Shown here: one piece after another, positions 12,398 through 27,300 of the stretch | Position numbering within the stretch: position 1 is the first letter of the stretch | Layout of the letters: each line of letters begins with the position of its first letter | NCBI GenBank assembly: GCA_029964075.1 | Contig: CM057129.1 | Location: 12,391,430 to 12,455,429 of the forward strand | Source of the DNA: Patiria pectinifera | Taxonomy: Eukaryota; Echinodermata; Asteroidea; Valvatida; Asterinidae | Direction: 5' to 3' | Length of the DNA: 64,000 nt | The notes under the pieces: model-generated | What the model saw: the letters and a program-made list of their open reading frames with translations, nothing else | What the model was told of the DNA's origin: nothing | Database searches by the model: none | Position numbers and translations under genes: made by a program

Positions 12398-15300
12398 CTG
12401 GAGACGAATCGTCAAAAATTTGTCAGAATTTGCTTTTCATTCAGATTGGTTAGAAATGGTCAATTTTTCATACATAAGTGATACAAATACTGCAAGTTAA
12501 ACTTGCACGACCCCCCCCCCCCGGCATGCTGGCAGTATTTATACAGTCAGAAGCACACTTTTCAGTTGACCCTAACTAAAATCAACAATGACCTCATTTG
12601 ACCCCTAGATGACCTTTGACCTCAAATGTCTCAGGTCACCTGAAGTCCCCTTACCCAAAGATTATTGTCACCAAGTTTGGTTGAGAGTGAAGTCTGACTT
12701 TTCATAGGACAGCACTTTTCAGTTTACCTAATTAACCAAACACAATGACCTCATTTGACCCTTAGATGACTTTTGTCCTCAAAAGTCTCAAGTCATCTTA
12801 TGTACCCAAAGATTGTTGTCACCAAGTTTGGTTGAGAGTGAAGTCTGACTTTTCATATAACAGCACTAAACAGTTGGAACATGCGGACATGCAGAAGGAC
12901 ACTATCGCATGCAAGATCCCCCTTTCTTGGCTTAAAAACCTGGGGATAAATATGTGAGGACTGGGGTGTGGCGTAACAAGTCACGTGTACTTGCTCACCT
13001 CTCTGATATCCTTTGTATTGTGCCGTTCACCGATAGCTGTTTCTCCAGAGCCTTCTGTCTCAAGTAGTTCTCGGTGCACTCTTCTTCGAAGTTATACAGC
13101 AGTTGCATCGACGGCTCATCCAAAAGCTCCTCTGATACAAAACAAAAATCGTGAATGATTTTTGGTCTTCAAATCAAGCCATGGAGCTCTGAGTCAAGCG
13201 GATGGAAAAGCCGTCCGACACACAGATTTGACACATGAAATGTCCAAACTACCATATATCGGAGACAAAATATGCATTTGCAAACATTTTTTCGTCACTT
13301 ATGTTTAAATATCAATATTTAAATACCGTTAAATTAAATTTTTGAAATATGCTCAACAAGTAGGTGAAAATTGCTGTCACAAGTGGGTTTCCTTCTTTTT
13401 GCACTACCCTGTATGTTAAATTGATGAGTAGATCATTTAATAACCTACTCATTTCTGGCGTGCCTAAAGTGTGTCCACAACACGAGTACATGGCTCTCCT
13501 GATGACCATAATGACGTGAATGACGATGGTGAACGGCGGAGGCAGGAAGGGTTTCTCGCTGTACTCCAAGATCAGACGGTAACGCTGGAACTTCCAAATC
13601 TCGCTGGCGTTGTCGTGAACTCGCGTGAACGTATTACTGACAGGAAGAAACAAAAATAGTGTCGGGGATTACTTTCAAGCGGATTGGTTGAAAAGAGAGG
13701 ATAACTATAGCCTTGTCGTGAACTGCACGGTTTGGATGCTGTCTTTAAATGCACCGTTTTTACGGTTACAGTTGGGGTCAGGATTAGGGTCAGGGCTATG
13801 GATACGGTTAGGGTAAGGGTTGGGGTTAGGTTCAGCGTTAGGGCCAGACTAAGGGTCAGGGATCTAATTAAGTGTCAATAAACAAATTTTTAAGATGATT
13901 TATATAACTTTTAGCAACTGAAGTTAATCATGCCGTTGAGAAGAATACACTGGTTTCTTTTTAGTCGTAACATAATTATGTGCTCTTTTTGGAGGCAAAT
14001 TAACTGTCAACTTAACCCTGGCTTGGTGCAACAACCTGTAGTAAACCATCACCACAGAATAATTTTATTAAAACGCGCGATCATTTTTTATCGGAACGTT
14101 CACAAACCCGGTAGCATCTCCGCAGATGAACGCACCTCAGCACATGCGCGCGTCGGCAAAGGCGATTGAGAGTGTCCTCCAATCGCTCTCTAACGTCAAC
14201 ATTGAGGGCGTACTCGTGCACGGAGTCCATACTCACTTGAAAATGGCGATGAGCAAATTCAAGAGCAGCACGTTGGAGATCATCAGGTACACACTCATGA
14301 TCCCAGTCACGATCACTTTATCCAGGTCACCGGCTTCAGCTTGTGGACTAGCAGTCGCATCTGTTTAATAACATTCAGACACGAACAACCAATTAGTCAG
14401 TTCAATGCAATGTTAAAGGAACAGTCCATCATTTGAAGCTTTCCAAAAAGTAGCTGACGAAATTAGTGTTGAAAATCGTACGTAGTGGGACTAAACTCCC
14501 TGTGAAATTATTGTTTCTGGCAAGCTGTCATTTTGAAGAAAAAAAAACAATGAAAGAAGGCCATTTTCAACGATGCGTCTAAAGACGCATTCTTGGGGAT
14601 TTCCGTTAGTAGTTCGTGTTTTATTCGGCGAAGCCGTGAATTTGGGTGTGCGCAAACGTTGACACGACGCACACACGTACGTACGTACGCGCGCGCGGTT
14701 GCTATTATCGGTCCAGTGCGTGACATCGCGTAGCTGCAATGGACTGAATGAGAACGTCTCCTGGACGTTGAATTTACCTACCGCGGTAGAATCGCGTAGG
14801 TGTAGCTTGTGGAATATTGTCCATGAAATACAAATGGACGCGAAACGCGCAAATTCTGAGACAAACAAATCTTAACGTCTTGGATTATACAGCATTCACT
14901 GAGCTAAACCTTCATCAGGTTAGTTGTTAAGCAACCTTCTTTAGATTTAGAACACTTTTGTTGCTTTAAACGAACATAATGTACAAATTACAAATGATGC
15001 ACTCTTCCTTTAAAACCGCCTTATGTGTACAGAGAGAGCAACAAGAATGCACATCAATGAAATTGAATTTGAGGAGTTCTTTGTTTTGTACCTTGAGTGA
15101 AATTAAACTATTATAGAGAAGGAAGCAGTTTCAAGACTTACTAAAATTAAAATTATCATTTTTAATTTTAGTTTTCAAAGTGCTATCTTCTCTATTTAAC
15201 CGTATCTAACAGACTAACACACGGCTGTATACAACTTGGAAATTAAACTGTAATTATTGCCGTAATTGATCAGCATTTCAAGCCTTATGAATTTTGTCGT

Positions 15301-18300
15301 CAATTTATTGAATTCGGCTGAATGGAAGCTAATGATGAACAATGCAGCTGCTTCTATAATTGCACCAAATTACCAGAGAAGCAATTTCTGACTGGCAAAA
15401 TCATTAATTTTGTAATGTAACCCGACATTGCCGGCGATATAATTCATCGTATTATCATCACTGTTTGGATATTGAATGGAAACAGACGTCACAGTCTGTC
15501 CAATTCAAACTCAATATGCCATGGCAGAGATATGTCAGTGAGTCTACAGGGTGAGTAAAAAAAACGAAACCCAAATGTCGGGACTATTGTTTTATTGAAG
15601 TTCTGCATGTAGCACTTTCAAAATCTAGGGCATAAAAGCCCAATTCATAAGCTTTCTTTTAGTACAAGAATCATTCAAATCACTTATGTTCTTCTCAAGT
15701 TACGGAATTTTAAACACAACCACCGTTTTAAAGTTCTTTCCACGGATTAAAAAAAAAGTGTGCGTTCTTTCATCCCTGTGTGGTTTGTTTTTGTTTTGCT
15801 GAAAGAACACTGAATTTTTTTGTGATCCGTGGACAGAACCTTAAAACGGTGGTTGTGTTTAAAATTCCGTAACTTGAAAAGTACATGTGTAATTTGAATG
15901 ATTCTTGTACTAAAAGAAAGCATATGAATGGGGCTTTAATATCCTAGATCGCCTTTGCCGACACGCCAGGACGAGTATTTGAGTAGATGAAAACCACGAG
16001 TAGAACAATGAGTAGCAAACACTACTCGCGAGTACTCGAGCACTCTGGATACTCGCCCAGCACTAATCACAACTGCCCTTTGGAAGAGCATAATCACTAA
16101 GGGAATAAATGTGTGCTCCGGAGGTTTTTATCACTCTGTTTAATACCACTTAGAGTCTGGGTGCTGATAATTACCCGAGCCGGAGGCGGTATTATGTTGT
16201 GCTGGAAGGTAATTATCACACCCAGACTCTAAGTGGTATTAAACAGAGTGATAAATACCGACCGAGCACACATTTATTCCCATTCATAAATACCTTTTCG
16301 GTAAAAAAAGATTAAACAATTCATTCAAAAATCCTGATTTTGTTCAGCAAGTTCACTTCATGCTTTTTGAAACATCCCTCTAGCAAAATAATGGAATGTT
16401 CAGCTGGCGAGTAAGATGTAAACAACCCTTTTATGGAGATTGACGCGCGCGTAGCATGTTCTGTGCGACATGGACGCGATGTCGCGCAGAACGCACCTGG
16501 GGCGTTGCGTTTTGAATTTAGAACTATAAAATTCTGACTCGCTGGTAGTGTTGCGCATGCCTACGTGAGGACTGTGATCGTTCAACCAATAAAACGGTAA
16601 GAGGCACTGGATTTTTAGGAGTCCACATTTTATGTGACACTGGAAAAGTGTTTAAGACTGGTCTTAAACACTTTTCCATGTCTATCCATGTCTTTATCAT
16701 CCGTTTAATACCGGCCACGTGACGGGCTGTCGACCAATAGGAATAGCTAAACTGTCTGAGGTATTTATGAATGATGGTTAAAGGACCCGTACAATGTAAT
16801 TTGTTTAATGCAATCCTTGAACATGTACCGTTGTCCATATTTTCATTTAACATTTTGTAATTTTGATTCTTATAATGTTTTTTTTTATGCTAACGGTTTC
16901 CATATTCATGAACAAAAGTGTGATGTCATTTTGGGCACTGAGAAGGCTCATGGCTACAGCTATTTCAGCAGCACAAGTTGCTGGATATTTTGCTGTCGTA
17001 AATCTTCTTTTCTTTAGTGATGATTCGTTAATTGTTTCAGTACATGAAGCAAATTTTGGGTTCACAATTGGAACAGAAAACCAGGTTCAACTTTATAACA
17101 GAGTCTTCCTAAAATGACATCACAGCAACAGCGCCCTCATTTGCCACTTATAAAGCATGGGCAATTTAAAAACAATGTTTAAGGATGTGCACTCTTCTAT
17201 TAAATTAACCACAAAGGATGTCAAATAGTTGTCATAATTATACATTTCAGAGGAGTACAATTGCACAAAATGTGTTCTTTAGAAGAGTTCATCTTATGGA
17301 CCATTTCACAAGTTCAGAAAATAGTTGTTTTACTGTATTCATCTTGGAAGATATCATCAGGGAAAAGCTCCCCGTACACTTGCCAGTACGGTACGAGGAA
17401 GATATCTCCCAGGATTTGCCATCGCCACTCCGAGCGGGGGAAGAGAATCGCCTGTCGGGCCACGCCGTAGCTGACGAGGAAGACGAGCAGGATCAGCATG
17501 AAGTACACCAGGTCACGAATCTATGGGAAGAAATATGACGGGGAAAATTCAGAAACTTACTATAAGCAAAACACAGGAACAACAGCTGGATTTATAGACA
17601 GTGAACCCTCCTATGCAAATTAACATATATTATGTGCCATTCCCAGCCCACGTAAAGCAGGACTTGACTGCCTTGGATGGATTAAGTGACTTGATAAAGC
17701 TATGCTTTGACTCCGGGTGAGTGATCAAACAGCTGTGACCACAACTTGCCTGCTTTGTTGACCCTGTTGCGCTAGACACAGTGCTTGCTTGACATGATCT
17801 GACTGCTGGTGACTAGCTTTCGTTAAAAGTATAGCAGGGGAAGTGGACGTGAATTGTGACTGTCAGTAACTGCTTATAGCGTCATGCACACTTTGTCTCC
17901 TTTCGGCCTTTCCACGATATCAATGCCATAAAGATTTTACATTCGGCAATTTTCTTGGTTGAACATTTATCAATGCAAGTTATTTTTTTTACTGCAATGC
18001 AGTTAAACAAAGGGGGGTAAGGGAATTCACTTGTGAAATAATTTTCACGAACTGAGCCAAGCTTCGATTTCCAGTACCAAAGAATAACTTTGGCAATCTC
18101 TGTGGTGAACCGCAAGACAATTGACTTACCACCGTTTGCGAGCTATAGCCACGCCCCTTAGACAATCCTATGGAATTCTGTACCTTAAGTTTTGTTTGCC
18201 TCAGATTTTGCGTGGTCCGCGCCCATTTTGTATATCAATGTAATTGGACAACATTTCACAAGCTGCGTTGACGTGATTCTACCGCGATTGGTTAATCGAC

Positions 18301-21300
18301 GTTTCGATTACCGCGCTGCGACGGTTTTCAGGAGTGAACAGGAACTTCACGCACCATGTTACCGATCATGTTGACATAGGGACCCATCACGTTGTTGACA
18401 CTGCACACGTCCAGCAGTCTGATGTACCATACCATGACATCAAGGCAAAAGAACATCCTAGCTAGCTGGTGGTGGGCTGCGGCCGAATCCGTGCCGGCCA
18501 TGTACACCGAGTAGAGACGGAAGATGAAGCCTGGGATGTAGAGCAAAATGCCCACCAGATCCCAGATGTTCCACTTGTCCGAGGCCCACATCTTGATCTT
18601 TTGCCAGAGGGTCAGCCGGCCGTGTTCGCCCATCATGAGAACCTTGTAAATGAGAACGAGAAATTGTCAGTGTCAATAATGTCGTCTTGTCCACCTCTCG
18701 TTGTCTTTCCATAATGACAAGTTTGAATGCCGGGCATCGTGATGTCGCGATCATGATGTCAATGCCAATTGTCAATGTCATGCTACCCAACTGTCGCAAT
18801 TCCTGCATTGTAAGTGTAAACACTGTGCAAGTCACAGCCAAGTCCACTATCATGATGTCACCAATTGTTAATGTCAATTTCGTTGTCGTCTTACCTACCT
18901 GACGCAGTTCCTCCATGTTGAAGGGTAAATATCGTACAAGACTTTGCCCATACCGGGATCGTTATATCACTGTCACCTAATGTCCCTGTCGTCTCACCTG
19001 TCACAGTCTCTCAATATAAAACATACCGTGCAAATCACAGCCATTGCCGTGATTGTAGTGTCCCCAATTGTTAGTGTCAGATGTCATGTTGCCCACCTAT
19101 CGCAGTTTCTCCATGACCAGTGAGAACACCATGTCGTGATAATGGTGTCACCAATTGTCAATGTCAGATGTCCTTGTCGTCTGACTTATACCCACCTGTC
19201 GCAGTTCCTCCATGGCCAGCGTGAAAATTGTGCAAGTCACAGCCCACTCCACGATCATGATGTCACCTTGCAAATCCACCAGTACGACGAAGCTGAACAT
19301 CATCAGGAATATTATGTAAAACACCTACAAGAAATTTCAGGGAAAAAATGTCACAGCCAATGATAAGGAGCAACTAGTGACGAATATGACTTGTGACAAG
19401 AAATGTTTTATAAGAGAGAGGGAGTTTGGCGCTGTGGTAACTTTCCTTCCCTTCCACCGCAACTCAGGAAAATCACCGCTAACTGTTCCAGACAAATTTA
19501 TTCCAGTCAACCCAACCGACAATACCAACGGACCAGTAACCAGAAACCGTGGACTACACCCAAATAATCAAACTCCCAGCCAGAACAGAGATCTACACAA
19601 AATAGTTTCTACCCCCGGACCATCTGTCAATGGAAGCTCCTGCAATCTATTATCTTCACATCATCTACTTCTGTCAAGACCTTCAATCCAATCTTTGGAG
19701 CTACACAGCTGTACATGGGCAGGCCATAGCTGGACGTTCCATCATTTCGAGCAACGTTAGTCCCCACGTTTTTCCAGTCACTGTTGGATTTTGCACTCTC
19801 ATTGTGTTGTGTGGGGAGGTGTTGATATGTCCTGGATGGACGAAGATACCACTCGGTCCTGTCAAGTATTAATTTAGATGTAGACCTCTGTGGCCTGTGT
19901 TTGAACCCGACCAAGGCCGACGTCGGGATTTGGGTTTTCAGTCCCTACCTCACCCACTGTGGGTTTTCCCTGGAATATCGTCCCTGTGTTTTCCTCCCAC
20001 CGCTGAAACTGAATAATTCTTCCTTGTCTTTTCTCTCCACGTTTCTTCAGGCAACGAGCTACAGTGCTTGTACCATTCCCAATAAATCCTTGTTTTTATT
20101 ACCAGAAAGAATTAAAGATTAAACAAAAATAGAATAGAGTATTGTCTAGAAGAGAGGCTTCACCCTCTACCCATAAATAGTCTTTAAAATGCCCCCAACG
20201 TCTCAGAGGAACCAACCTACCGCATTGATCCAGAACTTGAGAATGGGTGCCACGAGTAACATCCTTGCCTTCTCCAGCAGCGGCGCCTCGCTAGGGTCAT
20301 CGACCGTGGGTCCGTAGGTGCAGTACGGCAGTCGTCGCTTGAAGGTAGGTCCGCGGATCCCCAAACCCAGCGAGCCGACACTGTGGATGCTGGGTTTCCT
20401 ATCGCCATTCTGATCAGTTGATTAAAAAAACCCAGCTTATTCTTCTATGTCACTTCTGATTGAAATGTAACATATAAGAAAGACGGCAAATGTGTTCCTC
20501 AAAAATATCGGAAAGACGTTTTCTGGCATTGTCGTTTGTACCCGATAAGCGGACTGATTTTTAGTTGCCTACAGCTGCTATTTTTCCCAAACGCCTTTAA
20601 GAAAAGTTGATCTATAATTTGCATGATGGTGAGTGGATTGTTTGTGATTTCTACGACGAATCATTCGACACTCTTGTTTGATTGTCAGTCTACCTTTGTT
20701 AAAACATCCATCTTATCCTCGCATTCCTAAATGTATGAGTGCAGATTGAAGTTTGAGATCTTCTTGCGAGGAAAACTAGCCCAATGTAACGAGTTCAAAT
20801 GACGACTGTAAAATCTGACACGGTCAGATAAGGGAACCTTCCTTCAGGACTTGAGAAGGAACCACTAAAATTTCGAAAACAAGTTGAGGTCATTGTGCTA
20901 AATCATGAAAAGAGATAATATTGGTTTTAAATAAAAACTTGTGGAAACACTGCTGTCAAGAAAGGTGAGACAGAATGAGATGTTTTGTACCTTAGTTTTT
21001 TTGTTACAATTTATTGTTTACGATGGCAATTTTTTGTCAAACTCCTTTTGAATCTTTTAATTCTCAGTGAATATCTCCAGGGCTTATCTTACAGCAGTAT
21101 TCTGCATTTCATATTCCGATGCGGCGCCGTCTCTCCAACGACCGCTGCTCCTGTTAGCGGCTCGGATGGACATGCTCCGCAGTATTTCATCCGTAGAGTT
21201 GGAAACCGTGGCCGGGAACAGCCACTCTGTTAACTCCTGAAATGACAGAAAGAAAGGGTTTCCAAAATTCAACTTCATATTGTCACAAGCTACATCATTA

Positions 21301-24300
21301 CAACTTCTATTAAACAATCTGCGAAAGCGTAACGAATTCAGAGTCAGTTTCAAACACGTTCGTAACATTTTCTAAATCACAAGCTACAAGATCATAACAG
21401 TTTTCTAAGTCGCGATCTACAAGAAAGTATATTTGAGTCATAATGCTACAAGATCAGAACGGCTTCTTAGCCACACGCTACACACTATTCTAATAACGAG
21501 TCACAGTCTACAAGATCGCCAAATGTGTCTGAGTTAACTACAAGATTGGTACGATCTCTGAGTTACAAGGTACCACATCTCCACAACTTCTAAGTCAAAC
21601 CCCACAAGATCGTAACAACTTCCGTGGCACAGTCTACAAGAATTAGACCGTCGTATTCTGTGTCACCAGCTACCGGATCGTAACAAGTGAATCTACAAGA
21701 TTGAAACAAAAGGCCACAACCTACCTTCATGCTTGATATCTTACTGAACACCCCGTACCACTGGTCGTTCAGCAGGAACTGTATGCTAGGATGAGCGATG
21801 AATCTTGAATGGTTGAAAGCCGCGGCTAGTGACAGGCAAGTCTGCTCGCTCCAGTTGTCCAGCTGTGCACAGAGGAGCAAGCGGGTGAAACTGGCGTCTT
21901 CCTCGAAGCACTGGCCCAGAAGCTCCACTGCCAGGTTTTCGTACCACCTGAAAGATGGACACCAATATCGTCAGCACACTTGACACAGAAGTCCGTATCT
22001 TATACAAGTTTTAAACTGTCGTTCAAGAGTCTTGCCGAATCCGACTCAGGTCGAACAAAGTAGATTTTGGTTTGAAACAGGCATACGTCATTGTACAGGG
22101 TGATTAAAAGTTACTGCAATAATGTAAAGGAGCCATCCTTTAAATCGAAGTTTTAAACGTTTTAAACCTTGTAAGAATGACATATTCGTTATTAACACTG
22201 TGTGAAAAAAAAGAACTCATTTGCATTACCGTTTGTCTTTTGTGAATCTTTTTAAAGCGGTGCCCGAGTTACGTTTTTGTCCATGAGGCATCAGAATTTT
22301 GCATAAGAGCGGAAACGGTACAATAAAGACATCAATAACACAGGTTTAAAATCGACTGAACCTTAGCCCAAGCTGTATTACAGCCCTGCCCTCTACTTGG
22401 CAACCCTGCAAGGCAATGCATGTCTCAGCTCTAGACCTCATGGAAAGAACGGCTATGGGGGACACATTTTGTGCTCTTATGCGATTTTGAGACGACTCAT
22501 GAACAAAACGCAAATTGGGTACCACAGTAAAAAGGTTCACAAAAGACAAACCGTAAATGCGATTTAATTCATTTTTTTTTCACACAAGGTTACAAACAAA
22601 TATGTAATTCATACAAGGTTTCAACAGTTAAAAACTTCAACTTGGTTTAAAAAAAAGATGGCTACTTTGCATTATTGCAGTTTCTTGGCTCACCCTGTAT
22701 TATGTTTCCATTGACTAGATCCTGAAGTCTTTCCGAGTGACTGCAACAGTTGATCTATCGACATAGGTGCACTTGTTTCAAACACCGTAGTTTTCATGAA
22801 GTTAATTTAGATCTTCCGAAAAATGTGTTCCTCCACGACTCCTGAACAGCAGTCTGAAACTGGTGCCAGACGTTTGTACAGAGGTTTGAGCACGAGGAAC
22901 GTCGACCTGAATGTAACTTGTACCATTTGGGCTAACAGGAGTTCTGAAAGAATGTTTGAAGTCGCTGATGGATGTTTCAGACACTTTATTTGTTTACATT
23001 CATTTGGAAGACTTGTTTTCCTTGGTATGGCTTGGTTTCTAATGGAGACTCAAGTGGTTTTTTTTTGTCAAATGGGCATTGGTTGTGTCTAAAGCTGTGA
23101 AGAATTTGAAGTGATCGGGAGACTGACATTCATCAGGTAGAATACGCAACTAAACTTTGTGTAATTTTTTTTTTAGATCTAGGAACTGCGTTCGTCAAGC
23201 ATTTCTATGTGTCCTGCAGGTGTCTGCTGACGTGGCGCAGAAAGGACAGGCTTTCTCAAGGCACTCTCTCGGGATGGAGTGAGGTATCCATCAAATCAGC
23301 CAGAATGCGCAATTTTTTGATCTGGTGTATAGCTACGTATAAAGACTGCATCCTTGGTGTCATGAATGTCTTTGCTAGTCAAAGACCCAGAACGGGCAAG
23401 AGGCTTCCTCGAGGTATCGAGATGGAGTTGAGTACAGGCTTCATGCATAGGCCTAGAAGATCGGGCTTCAAGCTTCGTCCATGCCACTCACGAGAGCTCG
23501 CATGGCGCGAAGTATTTCAGTTATTCCGATCGGGTATAAAGTAAACCCGTAGCGTCTTTGCATGACGTGGGCGTCGATCAGGCACCGTTTGCCTTGGCAA
23601 TACCTTGATCAAAATGTCCCTTCTATTGGTCTCTTCCAACTTTTTGTTGGTAACCGTTAAAGGACTACTGGTGCTCGAGCCCATACCCACCTCTTTTCCT
23701 CGGCCAGTCTGTCAGCAGCGTCCGTGTTGTACTTCCATTTAGCCACCTCGGACATCCGATAGCACAGCCTGGCCCCGATCAGCGCCTTGGCCAGCGTCTC
23801 GCGACCCCGCTGCCACATCAGGCGAGCGATCTGATACTTCTTGGTCAGCAGAGCCCATAAGAAGAGATCGTTGAACGGGAAGCAATCGAAGTCACTGGAC
23901 CCACAGCTGTCGGATTCGTCTGTCTGTAGGCCAACCAAAAAACAAGAACTATGATTTGCACACGTTGTTGGCGCACAGGCGTTCTAAGTAGTGTTTCAAA
24001 CGCACAAAATTAATTCCTGAAAAGCCGTTGTAAACAGAAAGACTGAGGAATGAGAATTACAAGTACCATGACACAATGAACATTTTGGAGAGGAAAAGAT
24101 TTCTGGCACCTACCGAATCGAAGGTGGAGCCACGCTCGCTCACCTGTCACGCGCGCTCTTGAAGTCGAGGCGCACGCATTTCGGCAACCCTATTGGTCGA
24201 CGGAGCACTGAGTGCGCGCGTGCATGCATGCCACCTGCGCAATCGTCGTTCCACTTGTTACTATAAATTTTGCTTGGCGTGTATTAGTCTTTACCTCAGC

Positions 24301-27300
24301 TTTGCGGAAGCATCTCATGAACGTCCCACAGGTCCCACATCTCTGGTTACTCTCCGACGAATTGACGGTGTAGTTACAGGCGAATCCATTACTGAGAAGA
24401 TACTGGATCACCCGGCCAATGTCTTGCAGTTTGAAGTGGCGACGGCCGTTGCGAATCTGGTAGAACGCCAAAAGTTGAAATAAGCCTGCATAAGCTAGAA
24501 CTTTTCACTTAAAAAACATATTGATAAGTCTATTGAACTAGATTTTATGGAGTATTTTTCTCTCTAAATAATACCGTACCTTTGGCGGCATGAGGTTTGC
24601 TTGTTGATAAAGTATACAAAGCGTCGGGAATGGCTCTGATTCGTCCTGGGAATAAAAGCATTTCAAAGATGAGACATAAAGTTGTAAAATATGAGGATTT
24701 ACAATTCTGTTATTTTTGTTTTGTTTTTACTGTAATGTTAGAGAATTAGTTATTTATCTTTTTTCTGTTCTATTTATCTTCTCATTTTCTGACATTTTTG
24801 TTCATGAAACAAACACATACGAGTTGTTTTCTCACATTCTTGTTAATTTACAAATTGTATTGATACTCATGCACCAATTAAATCTACAAGATAAAGAAAT
24901 TACCATATTGTCGATGGAACTGTAGAGTTGTTCCAGTCGTTTCGTTGTCACGAAGGACTTCATGTAGCATCCAGTTTCAAGGAACAGTTCGACGAAGTCG
25001 ACGCGGTTACGAACCAGGGCGACCTCCATCGCCTCATCCAGACACAACTCCTAAAAGAGGCAGCAGTGGGAAGCATACAGTGAGATGTAATTCTATCCAA
25101 GCTCCAATTTCATTGGCGAAGCTTGCAATTACTCACGCATTGCAAAATTTGCAATACTCACGCATTATCCAGGGATGGAAAACACGTATGCCCTCCTCCT
25201 GCAACTTTGTATTTTTGCAGGGGCTGATCCAGGGGGTGGGGGAGGGCGGGGGTTGGGGTTGGGTAGCTGACCATCCCCCTCCAACTGACCAGTTACATAA
25301 TGGGGAAAAACTCGCAAAATGTACTTAAAGTTCTCTGAGTAACGTCATCACACAATAATGCAAATCTTGAGTCATTGTTTCATGTTTTTTGTCCTTGTTG
25401 TGTGTGTTGAGCGTCAACGCCACAACTACCCACTTTCGAACATTTCGGAACCCGCCAGTGCTTTTCATCACTTTTCGACGGCAACTGATAGGCCTATGCT
25501 TCGTTTTCTAATAATGCTTTCAGGACCCAAGGAACTGAAGCTGCTTACGTTCCACGACAGGTTCTGGTTGAAAATCTTCTCCTTTGCAAGATCGACTCGG
25601 TTCCAGATCAGGGAGAGTTTCAGCTGATCCGAGGGAGACAAGTTACTGCCTGGAAAAAAAAGAGAAAAATAGTGTGTTTGTTTCAAAATAGAAAGTTTTT
25701 AAGCGATGGCGTTGGACCGTTCGGGATTTTGCAATAAGCCCCTCCCACCTATACATTTGTGCGCGTTTCTCAGAGTTTGACCACGTGCTCGTGGTCACCT
25801 AACCAAAACTCGTGATTTGATTGGCCAATGCGAATTGCTTGATTGACAGACAGGAAGGGTACATGGGCGGTGCCCAGCACAGCAAATGAACGAAGCGGAA
25901 AGCATTTTTTTACAATTAAATTTTTGTTTTGTGTCGAATTTTAATCCGTAATTCCCTACACCTCTTAAGCTACACAGAAAAATGATTACATTTCATAAGG
26001 GCGTTGAGTATTGCGTAATCGATATCAACGTCATCTTCTGCGTCCACACTGTAGATAGTTATCTGCAAAACAACAACGAGATACATGTATTAGTATGGGA
26101 GATTCGAATCACTGTTTATTGAACATCATCATCATTTAGTCTTCATCGTGACAAATGTCATCACTGTCGTCACATTGTCACCATGTTTTCATTATGATCA
26201 TTGAATCATTGTCGCAACTGTTGCGTCAGTTACATGAATGTCCCTAATGATACTGTCTGTATTTCCACAATTGTCAGTCATTGTCACAATTATCAAAACG
26301 CCAACCATCATCTCTGCATGAGGCAGGGTAGCTTTTCTAATTAATAGGCTTTCCTATTAGTCTTACCAATTCCTTTTATTTCCTCCATTTTCAGCATTCT
26401 GTACTGCAGACATTACACTTTTGGGGGTCTGCAGGACACTTTTTCCTGTGGTTTTTGTCTGAGGATCACATGTCATGTCTGCTTAATGTCATACACACCA
26501 CCTTGCCAAACACTGCCCGATGTTTGGATGAACACATGTGCTAACCGAGCCTTGTATTGCAGGAATGACACTGCTGGTGTTATGTTTAAAACTTTTTTGC
26601 AGGGCATAATGACTTTCTTACCAAATTCTTTCTCTTTATGACCTGTATCAAATCTTCGAAGAGGCTCTCGTGCTTGTCCTGGTTGCTTGGAAACGTGTGC
26701 GCAATCTTTTTCCTTAGTCTCTCCTCGTGCTCCGGCATGAGCGTTCTGTAAACAAACAAGCAAACAAACAAAAACTGTCATCTGTCTTCCATTCTCGGCA
26801 CCAGTTTACTTCGAGAAACCAATCCCGGCAGGAGATGTGAATCTTATTGACAGCGCCATCTACTGGCGGTTTTGCGTACGGGCAATATAAAACAAAACAA
26901 AACCAATTCTCGAAACAAGACTAGCGTAAATACTTACCCCTCTCCATCCGACTTCGTGTAGGCGTATGCGATCAGATCTGCCCCTCGACCACTGCCCTCC
27001 GCGATGACGACGGGTATGATGGGATCTTTGGTGATATTCTCCAGGACCACACGGATGGTGTTAAGCCCGCCCTCTAGGACCAGACAGACGGCTGGAATGC
27101 CGCAGTCACCTGCAGAGAATAGCGGTTTAATAGATTATTGCATTCATACTGAATCTCAGCGTTTTATTAACAATGACTGGTGTAAATATTGAGCCACTCG
27201 GCAGATACTGGTTCCATCAAGCGTTGTATTGAAATTTAACACCAAAATATTTTTGGTAATTTGAAGTCTAGGTTCCCCTTTGCAGGGTTAGTTCCATTTA

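Noticed and set aside
16863-17117. 84-codon plus-strand frame as a membrane protein
   Set aside because: It lies in the dispersed repeat, and the homologous repeats at 2920 and 35722 do not keep the frame.
18458-18916. 152-codon minus-strand frame as a separate protein
   Set aside because: It runs through the 99-bp exon-copy array and into exon 19 in a wrong frame.
23209-23544. 111-codon plus-strand frame in intron 14
   Set aside because: No recognisable family and no splice or repeat support.
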